Origin: Blattamonas nauphoetae
Taxonomy: Eukaryota > Preaxostyla > Oxymonadida
Direction: 5' to 3'
Assembly (NCBI GenBank): GCA_033064195.1
Contig: JARBJD010000222.1
Coordinates: forward strand, 60,970-124,969
Length of the DNA: 64,000 nt
The translations under genes and the position numbers were made by a program. The notes below the pieces were generated by a model. The model was not told where the DNA came from and did not search any database. It saw only the letters and a program-made list of their open reading frames with translations. The first letter of the stretch is position 1, and each line of letters begins with the position of its first letter. This document shows positions 34,656 to 45,150 of the stretch, piece after piece.

Positions 34656-37600
34656 TTATGATGAAATTGAGACGAATGCTCCAAGGAAAATGATCACATG
34701 AATTATATCAACAAGAAAAAGAATGAATCTGAATGAATTGAGGAAGTCGGCTCTGTGGGTGGAAAGCCCTGCTGGGGGCTCTTCAACAATCGGAGCAAGA
34801 GGTGGTGGTTCTGGGATGACTGGTTCCATCGAGTTCGGACGGAAGTATTCGAAGGGCAGACTGACAACTGATCGAAGAGCCTTTCTGAGGAACAGTGGGT
34901 CGAAACTTTCTTCAACATCATTTTGGAACAAACTGTGTCGTTTTTCCAATTGTCTTCGTGAGGGATCGAATGAACGGCGTTCGACCCAGAGAAGGGCAGA
35001 ATTGATCAAGGACTGATCAGTAATCGTGTTTTGATTGTTCAAGGGAACAATGGCAGTTGAAGAAGGAATCGATTCAGAATGAGCAATTGGTACAGCATCT
35101 TCACAAACAACATCTGGAATGATGCCCCAATGTGGGCTGATGGGCTGCTCCAACACGAGTGACTCTTCCAATACCTGACCCTGAGATGGGTCAATTGGTT
35201 GTTTCGAGAGAGGTGTCACAACTGGAAGGTACTCCGAAAAGGGCTTTCGATCATGATGTTTTTGTCTTCGGCGTCTTCGTCTGGAGGTTCTGATGACGGC
35301 CTTCTTGGGTTCATTTTCGGGAGAAGGTGGACCGTGTTGGGGTGAAGTTGAACTTTTCAGGGCTCTCACTTTTTCCGCCATCCATTCTCTTCCGCGAGCA
35401 GACACTGTTGACTGTGGTTTCGAAGGGCTTGCTGACTTATTTAGAGAATCAGAGGGGACGACGGGGATGATTTCTGACCCACCATGGGGCTCATTCTGGA
35501 ATGATGCTGATTGAAACTTTTTCACTCCATGAGTATCATTGTCAGTTGATATAGACATTGAAGATAAGTCGAGGTCTGACCCGCTGAGGGGTTGGTCATT
35601 GGATGATATAGACTGGACTTCCATCCCACATGAGTCATCGTTTTCAATAGATGTTGATGTTGGTAGAAGAAGAACAGCCCCATCTTGGGGCTCAGAAGTG
35701 ATTCCTGTTGATTGGTTGGAAGTCTCACTTGAATGTTCCTTTGACCACTGGGGGGCTGACGATTGATGCTTTTTTGACTCGTTGGGGGGCTGATCAACAA
35801 ATGATGTTGATTGTACTTCCATCCTACCTGGGGGTTCATTTCCTATTTCCACTGAAGATGTAGTGAAATTGTGCCCACTTGGGGGTTGGGCGTTTACCAG
35901 TGATGGTTGAATGTCAATCTCACTATGATGATCATAAACTACTTCCATTGTCACTTCGACTGATGATATTGCTGTTGATGCGGGGACAAGGACCGACCCA
36001 CTTTGGGGCTCAACATTGACAGATGTTGATTTAATCGAAAACCCACGAGGGTGTTCATTGTCAGTTGATGATGTCGAAGAGACCTCCTGCCCATTGAGGG
36101 GCTGATCAATGATTGATGTTGGTTGTTTTTCTATTCCATTTGGAAGTTGACTGTCCATCACAATTGATGATGATGGAAAGAGAATTGACCCATTTTGGGG
36201 TTGATCGGAGGAAATTGTTGAATGACATGTCTGACCATTTGGGGGCTGACTTTCACAGCAGGCTGAAGATGGTGTTGGATGGCAACCTGGCCCATTTTGG
36301 GGCTGAGCATTGCATGGTACTGAAGAACAGTCCATCTCATTTGATTTTTCGTTTTCCATCTCTGTGATCGCGTACATCGGTGAGGGAGGAATTCTTGCCC
36401 ACTGGGGGCTGAACATCGAAAGATGTTGATTGACACTCCATTCCATTTGGTGGCTGACTTTCAATTTCGACTGATGATGATGTGACCTCTTGCCCACTGT
36501 GGGGCTGAACATTGGAGGATGTTGGCTGACTGTTCATCTCCCTTGAAGGATCATGATCCACTTCCATTTGTGTTTCCACTGTTGTGAGCGTTGAAACGAG
36601 AACTGGCCCATTTTGGGGCTCAACATCGAAAGATGTTGATTTAATCGAAGACCCACTTGGCTGTTCTATTCCATTTGCCATTGTTGTTGAAGTGAATTCT
36701 GACCCGCTGGGGGGTTGATCATTGAAGGAATCCAGGTGAAATTCCATCTCATTTGAGGGTTCGTTTTCCATGTACATGCATGTCGAAGAGTAGAGATGGT
36801 CTGGCCCACGTGGGGGCTGAGAACTGACTAAAGTCGATTGAAAGTCCGCCTGATTGGAGGGTTCATTGTCTGTCTCCATGAAACTGGACATTGAGGGAGG
36901 AAGAGATTCTTGCCCAATGTGGGGCTGAACATGAAAGGATGTTGGTTGAATGTCCATCTCCCTTGAAGGATCATGATCCACTTCCATTTGTGTTTCCACT
37001 GTTGTGAGCGTTGAAACGAGAACTGGCCCATTTTGGGGCTCAACATCGAAAGATGTTGATTTAATCGAAGACCCACTTGGCTGTTCTATTCCATTTGCCA
37101 TTGTTGTTGAAGTGAATTCTGACCCGCTGGGGGGCTGATCATTGAAGGAAGGCGGTTGAAATTCCATCTCATCTGGGTCCATCTCATCTCTTTCCATAAA
37201 CAGAAAGGTTGCTGGTTGAGATGATTCTAGCCCGCATGGGGGCTGAACATGATATATCGTTGGTTGAAATTCCGTCGCACTCAGATGAGCACTTTCCATG
37301 TCCACTTCCATTACATTCGATGTTGATTCTGAGATGAATGCTTGTCCACAGATGGGCTGATCATTGAAAGATGTTGAAGAACAATCCATCTGATTTGAGG
37401 GTTCATGGGCAATTTCCATGAACAAGTGCGTGGGTGAGAGGGGAGATGCTTGCCCAAGTGGGGGCTGAGCAAAGAAAGATGTTGGTTGAATGTCCATCTC
37501 CCTTGAATGATCATGATCCACTTCCATTTGTGTTTCCACTGTTGTGAGCGTTGAAACCTGAACCAACCCATTTTGGGGCTCAACGTCGAAAGATGTTGAT

Positions 37601-38673
37601 TTAATCGAAAACCCGCTTGGGTGTTCATACACATTTGACATTGTAGTTGAAGTGAATTCTGACCCGCTGGGGGGCTGATCATTGAAGGAAGGATGATGAA
37701 ATTCCATCTCATTTGAGGGTTCGTTTTCCATTTCCATGAACATGTAGGTCGATAAGTGAAAAGTTTCTTGCCCATTGCTGGGCTGAAAATTGACTGTACT
37801 TGACTCAAATGCCATCACACTCAATTGATCCTTTTCCATTTCCTTTTCAAATGACGTTGATGCTGGAACGAGAACTGACCCATTTTGGGGCTCAACATCG
37901 GAAGATGCTGATTTAAACTGTGACCCACTTGGGTGTTCATTGTCAGTTGATGTTGGTTCAGAAATGACTTCTGGCCCGCAGTGGGGCTGATCATCGAGGA
38001 ATGCGACGTGAGTTGGAATTCCATTTGAGGGCTGACAATCCATTTCCATTGATGAAGTGATAAGTTCTTGCCCATGAAAGGGCTCTGCGGTGGGTTGTCC
38101 AGTCAACAATCCCATCCCACAAGACTTTTCAATATCCACTATTGTTGTTGCTGTTGTAGATGCTGAATTGAATTCTGACCCATTTTGGGGCTCAACAGAA
38201 ACTTCTGTTGATTTAACTGGTACCCCACGAGGGTGTTCAGATTCCACTTCCATTGATATTGAGTTTCGTTCAGACCCACAGGGGGGCTCAACTTTGGTCA
38301 GTGCGGGAAGGAAATGCACTTCTGGTTGGGCTCTAAAAGTCACAAATTTGCGGTTGTGAGCTTCAGATCTGAGTGAACGATATGGTACTGTTGAACGAGA
38401 GCCCGGCTTGGGCATTTGGAATGTCAGGAGAGAGGCCCCAGGAAGGGCCGAAGAACGAGATGGACGATTGGGAAAACGAGAGGAGAGCGACAGGGAGGGG
38501 TTGATGCGCTCAAAGATCGCTTGGATCCTGAGACTTTTTTTGGACCGAGGAAGGGCAGAATGAGAAGTTTGTGTCGACGTTGAGAGAGGGAAGGGTCGAC
38601 GGGAGGACACAATTGTTCGTGTCGACGTTGAGAGAGGAAAGTGTCGACGGGGGTGAAATTGAGTTGAAAACAC
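34656..38673 (-). pseudogene. Repetitive low-complexity protein frame packed with palindromes, one frameshift
   Basis: Two minus-strand frames, 38673-36337 (778 codons) and 36512-34656 (618 codons), overlap by 176 bp in different phases and share the same repeat style. They are probably one ~1,300-codon gene broken by a 1-base change near 36.35-36.40 kb. The protein consists of irregular repeats of about 30 residues ending in short blocks such as EPQNGS, QPPSGS or QPHSGQ. Larger near-identical units recur (36541-36730, 36961-37150, 37501-37690). The C-terminal third is different: basic RTSRRRRRRQKHHDRK and PPAGLSTHRADFLNSF. No enzyme domain is recognised. It could be a DNA- or RNA-binding structural (Gag-like) protein, but that is only a guess. 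It is divergent from the recombinase gene, whose ATG lies 133 bp away. Confidence 0.55.
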
Positions 38674-38713
38674 AGAAACAGAAGGATTCGACGATGGAAC
38701 GACCCCGAAAGGG
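34766..38713. repeat. Dispersed GCCC-N5/6-GGGC palindromes within the 34.7-38.7 kb frame
   Basis: Exact copies occur near 34766, 35124, 36088, 36290, 36397, 36492, 36606, 36812, 36913, 37026, 37232, 37449, 37770, 37973, 38070, 38402 and 38435, with many ACCC…GGGC/GGGT forms between. The last is ACCCCGAAAGGGC at about 38702, only ~15 bp from the shared recombinase-gene segment. Spacing is mostly 60-120 bp. Here most copies fall in one codon phase and encode P-x-x-G. Confidence 0.85.
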
Positions 38714-38805
38714 CTACTTCCGCCTCTTCATTCGTACACTCGGCTCTCGCGACTCCCAAGTCAACCAAACACATTGAGCGAGCTCTGCGAGAAGTTGGAC
38801 CAGCA
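38674..38805. promoter_or_regulatory. Divergent intergenic region
   Basis: These 132 bp separate two head-to-head reading frames, so they should hold both start regions. There is no recognisable TATA or initiator motif. It contains the last palindrome and the left edge (38728) of the segment duplicated at 12288. The duplicated part includes only the recombinase-side 78 bp, so the boundary falls between the two putative promoters. Confidence 0.35.
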
Positions 38806-41800
38806 GTGGAAGCGCCAGTGGTTCGAGTCCCGACACCTCCAAATGATTCGCCAGAAATCCGACCACTATCAGACCTTCTACCACGCATCCAGTCTCAAGA
38901 ACTGCCACTGCCACTATACAAAGTCAATCTGTGGAGAGATGGAAAAAAAGTACCTCTCACAGAATCCGAACTTGAAAACTGGAACCAATTCCTAGATGAA
39001 ATGCCGCCCGTCCCGGTGTTTGAAGTTGCAAGAAGAAGAAACAGAGAGAAAACAAGTCAATCCAAGCAAAAAACAGTGAAGAGCAACAAGAATCAAAAGC
39101 CATCGAAGCGCAAAACTCGAAGAGAAGAAACAACGAGCGAAGAAGTCAGCTGGTGCGAGCAAGAATCAGATATTGAAATGGAAATTACAAAAGTTAAACG
39201 ACAAAGTTCAGAAAAGGCAGAAGAATCCGCAACTTGTTCAGATTCATCATCGTATCCGGAAGCTCGTCGGACAATTAAGATGGAAACTCGATCACACGCC
39301 AAGCCAGACTTGGTCATGCTCCGTCGTCCTATCATTGAAGACGACGAATCGATCGAAGATGATCTGGACTTTCCCACAAACTCACATTCTCCGTCAGGCC
39401 TCCCAACTGCTCTCACAGAGTCTCCATCAGGCCTCCCAACTTGTCTCGCAGCGACTTCTTCTGGCCTCCAAACTGCACTCGCAGCGACGTCTTCAGGTCT
39501 CCCAACTGCTCTCACAGTGTCTCCGTCAGGCCTCCCAACTTGTCTCGCAGCGACGTCTTCAGGTCTCCCGTCTGCTCTCACAGCGACTTCTTCAGGCTTC
39601 CCAACTGCTCTCACAGTGTCTTCTTCAGGTCTCCCGTCTGCTCTCACAGCGACTTCTTCAGGCTTCCCAACTGCTCTCACAGTGTCTTCTTCAGGCCTCC
39701 CGTCTGCTCTCACAGTGTCTCCGTCAGGCCTCCCAACTGCTCTCACAATGACACCTTCATGTGGGTCAACCACAAATTCGATGCTCGCTTCCATCCCAAC
39801 AGACACGGCGTGCAACTTCTACGGCCCTTCGTCGTCCTTGTCATTCATCCCCCCAATGCCTTCTGCGAACTCAGCACCCGTCGCTCCTTCCTTCGCTTTC
39901 ACCTCCCCATCCATCCCAGCAGACTCGAGTTCCATCCCAACAACGGCTTCTGCGAACTCAGCACCCGTCGCTCCTTCCTTCGCTTTCACCTCCCCATCCA
40001 TCCCAGCAGACTCGAGTTCCATCCCAACAACGGCTTCTGCGAACTCAGCACCCGTCGCTCCTTCCTTCGCTTTCGCCTCTCCATTCATCACAGCAGACTC
40101 GAGTTCCATCCCACCAACGGCCACTGCGAACTCAGCACCCGTCGCTCCTTCCTTCGCTTTCACCTCCCCATCCATCCCAGCAAACTCAAGTTCCATCCCA
40201 ACAACGGCTTCTACGAACTCGGCACACGTCGCTCCTTCCTTCGCTTTCGCCTCTCCATTCATCACAGCAGACTCGAGTTCCATCTCAACAATGTCTTCTG
40301 CGAACTCGGCACCCGTCGCTCCTTCCTTCGCTTTCGCCTCTCCATTCATCACAGCAGACTCGAGTTCCATCCCAACAACGGCTTCAGCGAACTCGGCACA
40401 CGTCGCTCCTTCCTTCGCTTTCGCCTCTCCATTCATCACAGCAGACTCGAGTTCCATCCCAACAACGGCTTCTGCGAACTCAGCACACGTCGCTCCTTCC
40501 TTCGCTTTCGCCTCTCCATTCATCCCAGCAAACTCAAGTTCCATCCCACCAATGGCTTCAGCGAACTCAGCACCCGTCGCTCCTTCCTTCGCTTTCACCT
40601 CCCCATTCATCCCAGCAGACTCAAGTTCAGCCTCGCCATTCGTCCTCGCATTCCCACCTTCATGTCCATCTATCAACTCTCCATTCACATCTGCAGACTC
40701 GAGTTCCATCCCATCAAACTCGTCATTCATTGTAGCAATCCCTTCTTTCAACTTCTCATCCAACCCACCAACAGCTTCTTACATCCTCACCATCCCTTCT
40801 TGTCACTCGTCAACCAACTCCACAATCGCATCTTCAGACTCGCCATCCATGGATCATCCTGCCCCACAACCTGAAATGAATGAAGATTTGAACGACCTTG
40901 AACGAGATATCATCAATGACTGGCTTGATCTGAAAGAAGGAGAGGGAGAAAAGATGGCAGACCGTGATTTGGAAGAAGAATGGCTGCGTGTCTACGCTGG
41001 TCGTCCGCGCATCACGGAGCGACAAGCGCCGATTCAATTCACCGTCGTCCCATCCGACGCTTATCAGTCGAACGTCGGCACATCAGGGCTGTTCCGATTC
41101 ATCACATCCACCACACCAGAGCAACAAATCAATCCAAAACCGAACGCTGTTCCTTACTCCCTCGAAACCCAGCAGAAGCATCGCTGGGCGTACAGGTTGT
41201 GGGAGTTGTACTGCAACCAATTCAAAATCTCTCCTCTCTTCCCTCTCAATCCCCAAGCTGTGACCGACTTCATCTACATGCTCGGCAAAAATTCGATTCT
41301 CCGCATCAGTTCCCTCTCAAAGCCTCTTCGAGGTGCTCTGCTCGCCCTCAATTCAATCCACACTGGACAACCAACTTCAGAATTCTTGAAGTGGACTATC
41401 AAAGGTGCCGTCGAGCTTGCCAAGAATTCCAAAGAAACACCAGACACATCCTGCGAAAAGCCTCCGTGCCTCATTTCAGATCTCACTATCATCCTCGACC
41501 ACATCCCGGATCTCCATCCCAAGAAAGCATTCGAATCCTCCCTCTTCCTCTTCTCCATCTGCTGTGGTGCGCGGGCCAGCACCTGCGCTGAAGTGAGGCT
41601 GGCTGATGTTCTTCGCGTCGTCTGTCTCCCCGACACTGAGGTGCTTCTCGTTACCTTCCGACTCCGCAAGATGAAGGGATCACAATCAACTACTATGAAT
41701 GTGACGATGGAAGGCTCGCCATTTGCGAAGGAGACCGTCAATGTGATATACTGGATGGAGAAACATCTCCGAAGCTCGTTTGGTTTGTCTCTGATCACGT

Positions 41801-42876
41801 TTGAAACTTGGGGAAGTTGGATTGATCTTGAGACACGAATTTGGGGATGCGGAACAGATGCGATGAGGACGCAGTTTCAGAAAAGAGCCTTTCAAGCAGG
41901 CTTCCCCATCAATCTCTTTGGATTTCATTCGTTCCGCAGCGGATTCATCTCATCCGCTATCATCAAGGCTGGAGAAGATCCTGAAGCAAGAGCCAGAGTC
42001 CTTGAACAATGTGCAATAGTGGCAAAGTGGATCCCGTTCTCATCCACGGAGATGGGATATGTCAAAACTAGTACAATCGGAGTCCACGTCGCCAATCGAC
42101 TCGTCCAACCAAACGCCACTCTCCACTCATCCAACGTGCTCGAAAAAACCCTGACCCTGAGCGAGATTTTCCACAACATCAAACTGAAACCCGTCAAGTG
42201 GAGTGGGAGTGAACTATACAAAGCCTTCTACCACGAGTGTCTGTGTTGGATCGTGCTCGCCTGTATTGGTCGAGATGAGAGTGTTGGTCGAGAACGAACT
42301 CTGTTCAGAAAAGCTTCGAATCTATACTCCCGGTCCCAAGGCTTCCAAGGATCACATGTCCAATCAGTGGAAGCAGCTCATGTATCAATTTTGGACAGTC
42401 TGAGGAATGGTGCTGACTCCAGAAGTCTTTGCCTTCAATTGCTTTCGTTTGTTCGAGACGATCTGGTCTTCGATGCAACTTCTCAAGAGAGTTCGGAGAT
42501 CCATTGTGTCGAAGGAACAGCTGTTAGACGGAGAAGAATGTGGAAGAATTGGGAGACGAACATTCTTCGAGAAGGGATGGCATGTGGAAAGAGTTGGGTG
42601 GAGATCTCCAAAGATCTGACCAAACAAGGAAGTATTCGAACGAATGTTAACGTGAAGGACAAGTGGAGGAACGAGGTTGAAAAAAAGATGAGAGAGCTCA
42701 AGAATGCCAATCAATTGAAGAGAGAGGATGTTGGAAGAGAGCTGTCCGGAGAAGGAACGATTCACAAGAGACGAAGAGGGAGAAGATCCAGGCTGTCAAT
42801 TGTTTTCGAGAAAGCAAGGATGCAGATGGAGCAGAAGGAACCTGAACAAAGAGATGAGGAGAGAGAACAAGAATAG
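38806..42876 (+). CDS. Tyrosine recombinase (DIRS/Crypton-type) with C-terminal telobox-like Myb domain, 1356 codons
   Basis: An intact plus-strand frame. Residues 1-190 are charged, with a basic NLS-like cluster. 195-320 is a run of 11-residue SPSGLPTALTV-type repeats; 355-610 has nine 29-residue Ser/Ala/Pro repeats; about 770-880 is a helical core-binding domain (KHRWAYRLWELYCNQF…). The catalytic domain has R923 (CCGARAS), a Lys in RLRKMKGS, H1041-x2-R1044 (FHSFRSGF), W1075 and the nucleophile Y1085 (STEMGYVK), a full R-K-HxxR-W-Y set. Residues 1246-1290 (WKNWETNIL…SWVEIS…NVNVKDKWRN) match a Myb/SANT fold whose last helix resembles the telobox VDLKDKWRT of telomere-binding proteins. Tyrosine recombinases cut and rejoin DNA through a 3'-phosphotyrosine and integrate DIRS and Crypton elements without target duplication. 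Inverted repeats bordering this gene were not found. All catalytic residues are present, so it is potentially active. Confidence 0.85.
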   Translation: MEAPVVRVPTPPNDSPEIRPLSDLLPRIQSQELPLPLYKVNLWRDGKKVPLTESELENWNQFLDEMPPVPVFEVARRRNREKTSQSKQKTVKSNKNQKPSKRKTRREETTSEEVSWCEQESDIEMEITKVKRQSSEKAEESATCSDSSSYPEARRTIKMETRSHAKPDLVMLRRPIIEDDESIEDDLDFPTNSHSPSGLPTALTESPSGLPTCLAATSSGLQTALAATSSGLPTALTVSPSGLPTCLAATSSGLPSALTATSSGFPTALTVSSSGLPSALTATSSGFPTALTVSSSGLPSALTVSPSGLPTALTMTPSCGSTTNSMLASIPTDTACNFYGPSSSLSFIPPMPSANSAPVAPSFAFTSPSIPADSSSIPTTASANSAPVAPSFAFTSPSIPADSSSIPTTASANSAPVAPSFAFASPFITADSSSIPPTATANSAPVAPSFAFTSPSIPANSSSIPTTASTNSAHVAPSFAFASPFITADSSSISTMSSANSAPVAPSFAFASPFITADSSSIPTTASANSAHVAPSFAFASPFITADSSSIPTTASANSAHVAPSFAFASPFIPANSSSIPPMASANSAPVAPSFAFTSPFIPADSSSASPFVLAFPPSCPSINSPFTSADSSSIPSNSSFIVAIPSFNFSSNPPTASYILTIPSCHSSTNSTIASSDSPSMDHPAPQPEMNEDLNDLERDIINDWLDLKEGEGEKMADRDLEEEWLRVYAGRPRITERQAPIQFTVVPSDAYQSNVGTSGLFRFITSTTPEQQINPKPNAVPYSLETQQKHRWAYRLWELYCNQFKISPLFPLNPQAVTDFIYMLGKNSILRISSLSKPLRGALLALNSIHTGQPTSEFLKWTIKGAVELAKNSKETPDTSCEKPPCLISDLTIILDHIPDLHPKKAFESSLFLFSICCGARASTCAEVRLADVLRVVCLPDTEVLLVTFRLRKMKGSQSTTMNVTMEGSPFAKETVNVIYWMEKHLRSSFGLSLITFETWGSWIDLETRIWGCGTDAMRTQFQKRAFQAGFPINLFGFHSFRSGFISSAIIKAGEDPEARARVLEQCAIVAKWIPFSSTEMGYVKTSTIGVHVANRLVQPNATLHSSNVLEKTLTLSEIFHNIKLKPVKWSGSELYKAFYHECLCWIVLACIGRDESVGRERTLFRKASNLYSRSQGFQGSHVQSVEAAHVSILDSLRNGADSRSLCLQLLSFVRDDLVFDATSQESSEIHCVEGTAVRRRRMWKNWETNILREGMACGKSWVEISKDLTKQGSIRTNVNVKDKWRNEVEKKMRELKNANQLKREDVGRELSGEGTIHKRRRGRRSRLSIVFEKARMQMEQKEPEQRDEEREQE
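39388..39750 (+). repeat. 33-bp tandem repeat within the recombinase gene (11 units)
   Basis: Eleven consecutive 33-bp units encode SPSGLPTALTV and variants (TSSGLPSALTA, SPSGLPTCLAA, TSSGFPTALTV). The period is exactly 11 codons, so unit-number changes keep the frame. It forms part of a disordered linker between the N-terminal region and the core-binding domain. Confidence 0.9.
39868..40650 (+). repeat. 87-bp tandem repeat within the recombinase gene (nine units)
   Basis: Units start at 39868, 39955, 40042, 40129, 40216, 40303, 40390, 40477 and 40564, each encoding 29 residues beginning NSAPVAPSFAF and containing DSSSIP. The period is a whole number of codons. Because each unit is open in several phases, long false frames appear here (39441-40874 and 39761-40735 plus, 39819-40763 minus); they share the repeat period and are not separate genes. 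Confidence 0.92.
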
Positions 42877-43024
42877 AAAGGACGAATGAGTCTAGTGCTA
42901 CCAACCAGTCTCAAAAAATTGTAAGAACAGATAAAATATTTTTGATTTGCATCTCACCATCACTTCGCTCTCCACCAGTTCTGTTCCGAAAAGATGAAAG
43001 AGGTTGTGATGGTGAGGGTGTGAT

Positions 43025-45150
43025 TCTCCACTCTCCACATTCTCTCTCCCAGCTTTCTCCTTTCTCTCCCAGTCTTCTCGTCTGCTCCTCCCTCTCTCCC
43101 AGCTTTCTCATCTCCATCCTCATCTCTCCCAGTCTTCTCGTCTGCTCCTCCCTCTCTCCCAGCTTTCTCATCTCCATCCTCATCTCTCCCAGCTTTCTCA
43201 TCTCCATCCTCATCTCTCCCAGTCTTCTCGTCTGCTCCTCCCTCTCTCCCAGCTTTCTCATCTCTATCCCTCTCTCTCTCTCAACATTCTTGCCCTCATC
43301 CCCATCTTTCCCCACTTTCTGTGTCTTCCCTCCACATCTCACCACTTTCTCCGACTCTCTTCCACATGTCTCCCCACTTTCTCCGACTCTCTTCCACATG
43401 TCTCCCCACTTTCTCCGACTCTCTTCCACATGTCCCCACTTTCTGTGTCTTCCCTCCACAACTCCCCACTTTCCTCACGCTTCCTCATCATCTCCCTCAT
43501 TTCCATACGTTTCCCCATCATCCCCCAACTCGTGGAACGATTCCTCAACTTCCTTCCATTTTCCGCACGATTTACCATGCTTCCCCCACTTTCTGCGATA
43601 TTCCTTACTCTTCCCCCACTTTCTGTGCTTTTCCACCACTTTCTGTACTCTTCCCCCACGATTCCCCATCATTCACAATCATCCCCCACTTTCTGTGCTT
43701 TTCCACCACTTTCTGTACTCTTCCCCCACGATTCCCCATCATCTCCCTCATTTCCATACGTTTCCCCATCATCCCCCAACTCGTGGAACGATTCCTCAAC
43801 TTCCTTCCATTTTCCGCACGATTTACCATGCTTCCCCCACTTTCTGCGATATTCCTTACTCTTCCCCCACTTTCTGTGCTTTTCCACCACTTTCTGTACT
43901 CTTCCCCCACGATTCCCCATCATTCACAATCATCCCCCACTTTCTGTGCTTTTCCACCACTTTCTGTACTCTTCCCCCACGATTCCCCATCATTCACCAT
44001 CATCCCCCACTTTCTGTGCTTTTCCGTCATTATCTGCACTCTTCCCCCACTTTCTGTGCTTTTCCGTCATTATCTGCACTCTTCCCTCACTTTCTGCACT
44101 CTTCCCCCACGATTCCCCATCATTCACAATCATCCCCCACTTTCTGTGCTTTTCCACCACTTTCTGTACTCTTCCCCCACGATTCCCCATCATTCACAAT
44201 CATCCCCCACTTTCTGTGCTTTTCCACCACTTTCTGTACTCTTCCCCCACGATTCCCCATCATTCACAATCATCCCCCACTTTCTGTGCTTTTCCACCAC
44301 TTTCTGTACTCTTCCCCCACGATTCCCCATCATTCACAATCATCCCCCACTTTCTGTGCTTTTCCACCACTTTCTGTACTCTTCCCCCACGATTCCCCAT
44401 CATTCACCATCATCCCCCACTTTCTGTGCTTTTCCGTCATTATCTGCACTCTTCCCCCACTTTCTGTGCTTTTCCGTCATTATCTGCACTCTTCCCTCAC
44501 TTTCTGCACTCTTCCACCACTTTCTGTACTCTTCCCCCACGATTCCCCATCATTCACCATCATCCCCCACTTTCTGTGCTTTTCCCCCACTATCTGCACT
44601 CTTCCCCCGCTTTCTGCACTCTTCCCCCGCTTTCTGCACTCTTCCCCCGCTTTCTGTACTCTTCCCCACTTTCTGTACTCTTCCCCGCTTTCTGCACTCT
44701 TCCCCGCTTTCTGCACTCTTCCCCGCTTTCTGCACTCTTCCCCGCTTTCTGTACTCTTCCCCACTTTCTGTACTCTTCCCCGCTTTCTGCACTCTTCCCC
44801 GCTTTCTGCACTCTTCCCCGCTTTCTGTACTCTTCCCCCGCTTTCTGTACTCTTCCCCCGCTTTCTGCACTCTTCCCTCACTTTCTGCACTCTTCCCCCG
44901 CTTTCTGTACTCTTCCCCCGCTTTCTGTACTCTTCCCCACTTTCTGTACTCTTCCCCCACTTTCTGTTCCTTCCCCCCACTTTTTGCAGCTATCTGTTCC
45001 TTCCCCCCACTTTTTGCATCTATCCCTCCTTCCCCCACTTTTGCAGCTATCTGTTCCTTCCCCACTTTTTGCAGCTATCTGTTCCTTCCCCCCACTTTTT
45101 GCATCTATCCCTCCCTTCCCCCCACTTTACATCATCTTACCCCGACTTTT
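43025..45150 (+). repeat. Polypyrimidine satellite, about 2.1 kb
   Basis: The plus strand is almost entirely C/T/A with scarce G. The first part (43030-43290) is built on CTCTCCCAGCTTTCTCATCT-like units. The middle (43.48-44.5 kb) is built on CTTTCTGTACTCTTCCCCCA with CATCATTCACAATCATCCCC, in a higher-order unit of about 66-70 bp. The end (44.58-45.1 kb) has ~20-bp CTTTCTGCACTCTTCCCCCG units. A ~150-bp block is duplicated at 43.48-43.65 and 43.74-43.91 kb. Three overlapping plus-strand frames of 600-750 codons stay open only because stops need G or A patterns that are missing here; I do not regard them as genes. Long mirror-like pyrimidine tracts can form triplex DNA. Confidence 0.93.

Noticed and set aside
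32100-34760. CAGG-type hAT termini around the hAT transposase
   Set aside because: CAGG words exist (for example near 32120 and 32485), but none pairs with an inverse copy and an 8-bp duplication.
34766-38713. Palindromes explained only as a P-x-x-G peptide repeat
   Set aside because: That fits this frame but not the RT gene, where the same DNA motif encodes A-L-D-G, A-H-F-W-V and other peptides in different phases.
39441-40874. 477-codon alternative frame and 314-codon antisense frame within the recombinase gene
   Set aside because: They arise from the 87-bp repeat period; the recombinase phase alone continues into a recognisable catalytic domain.
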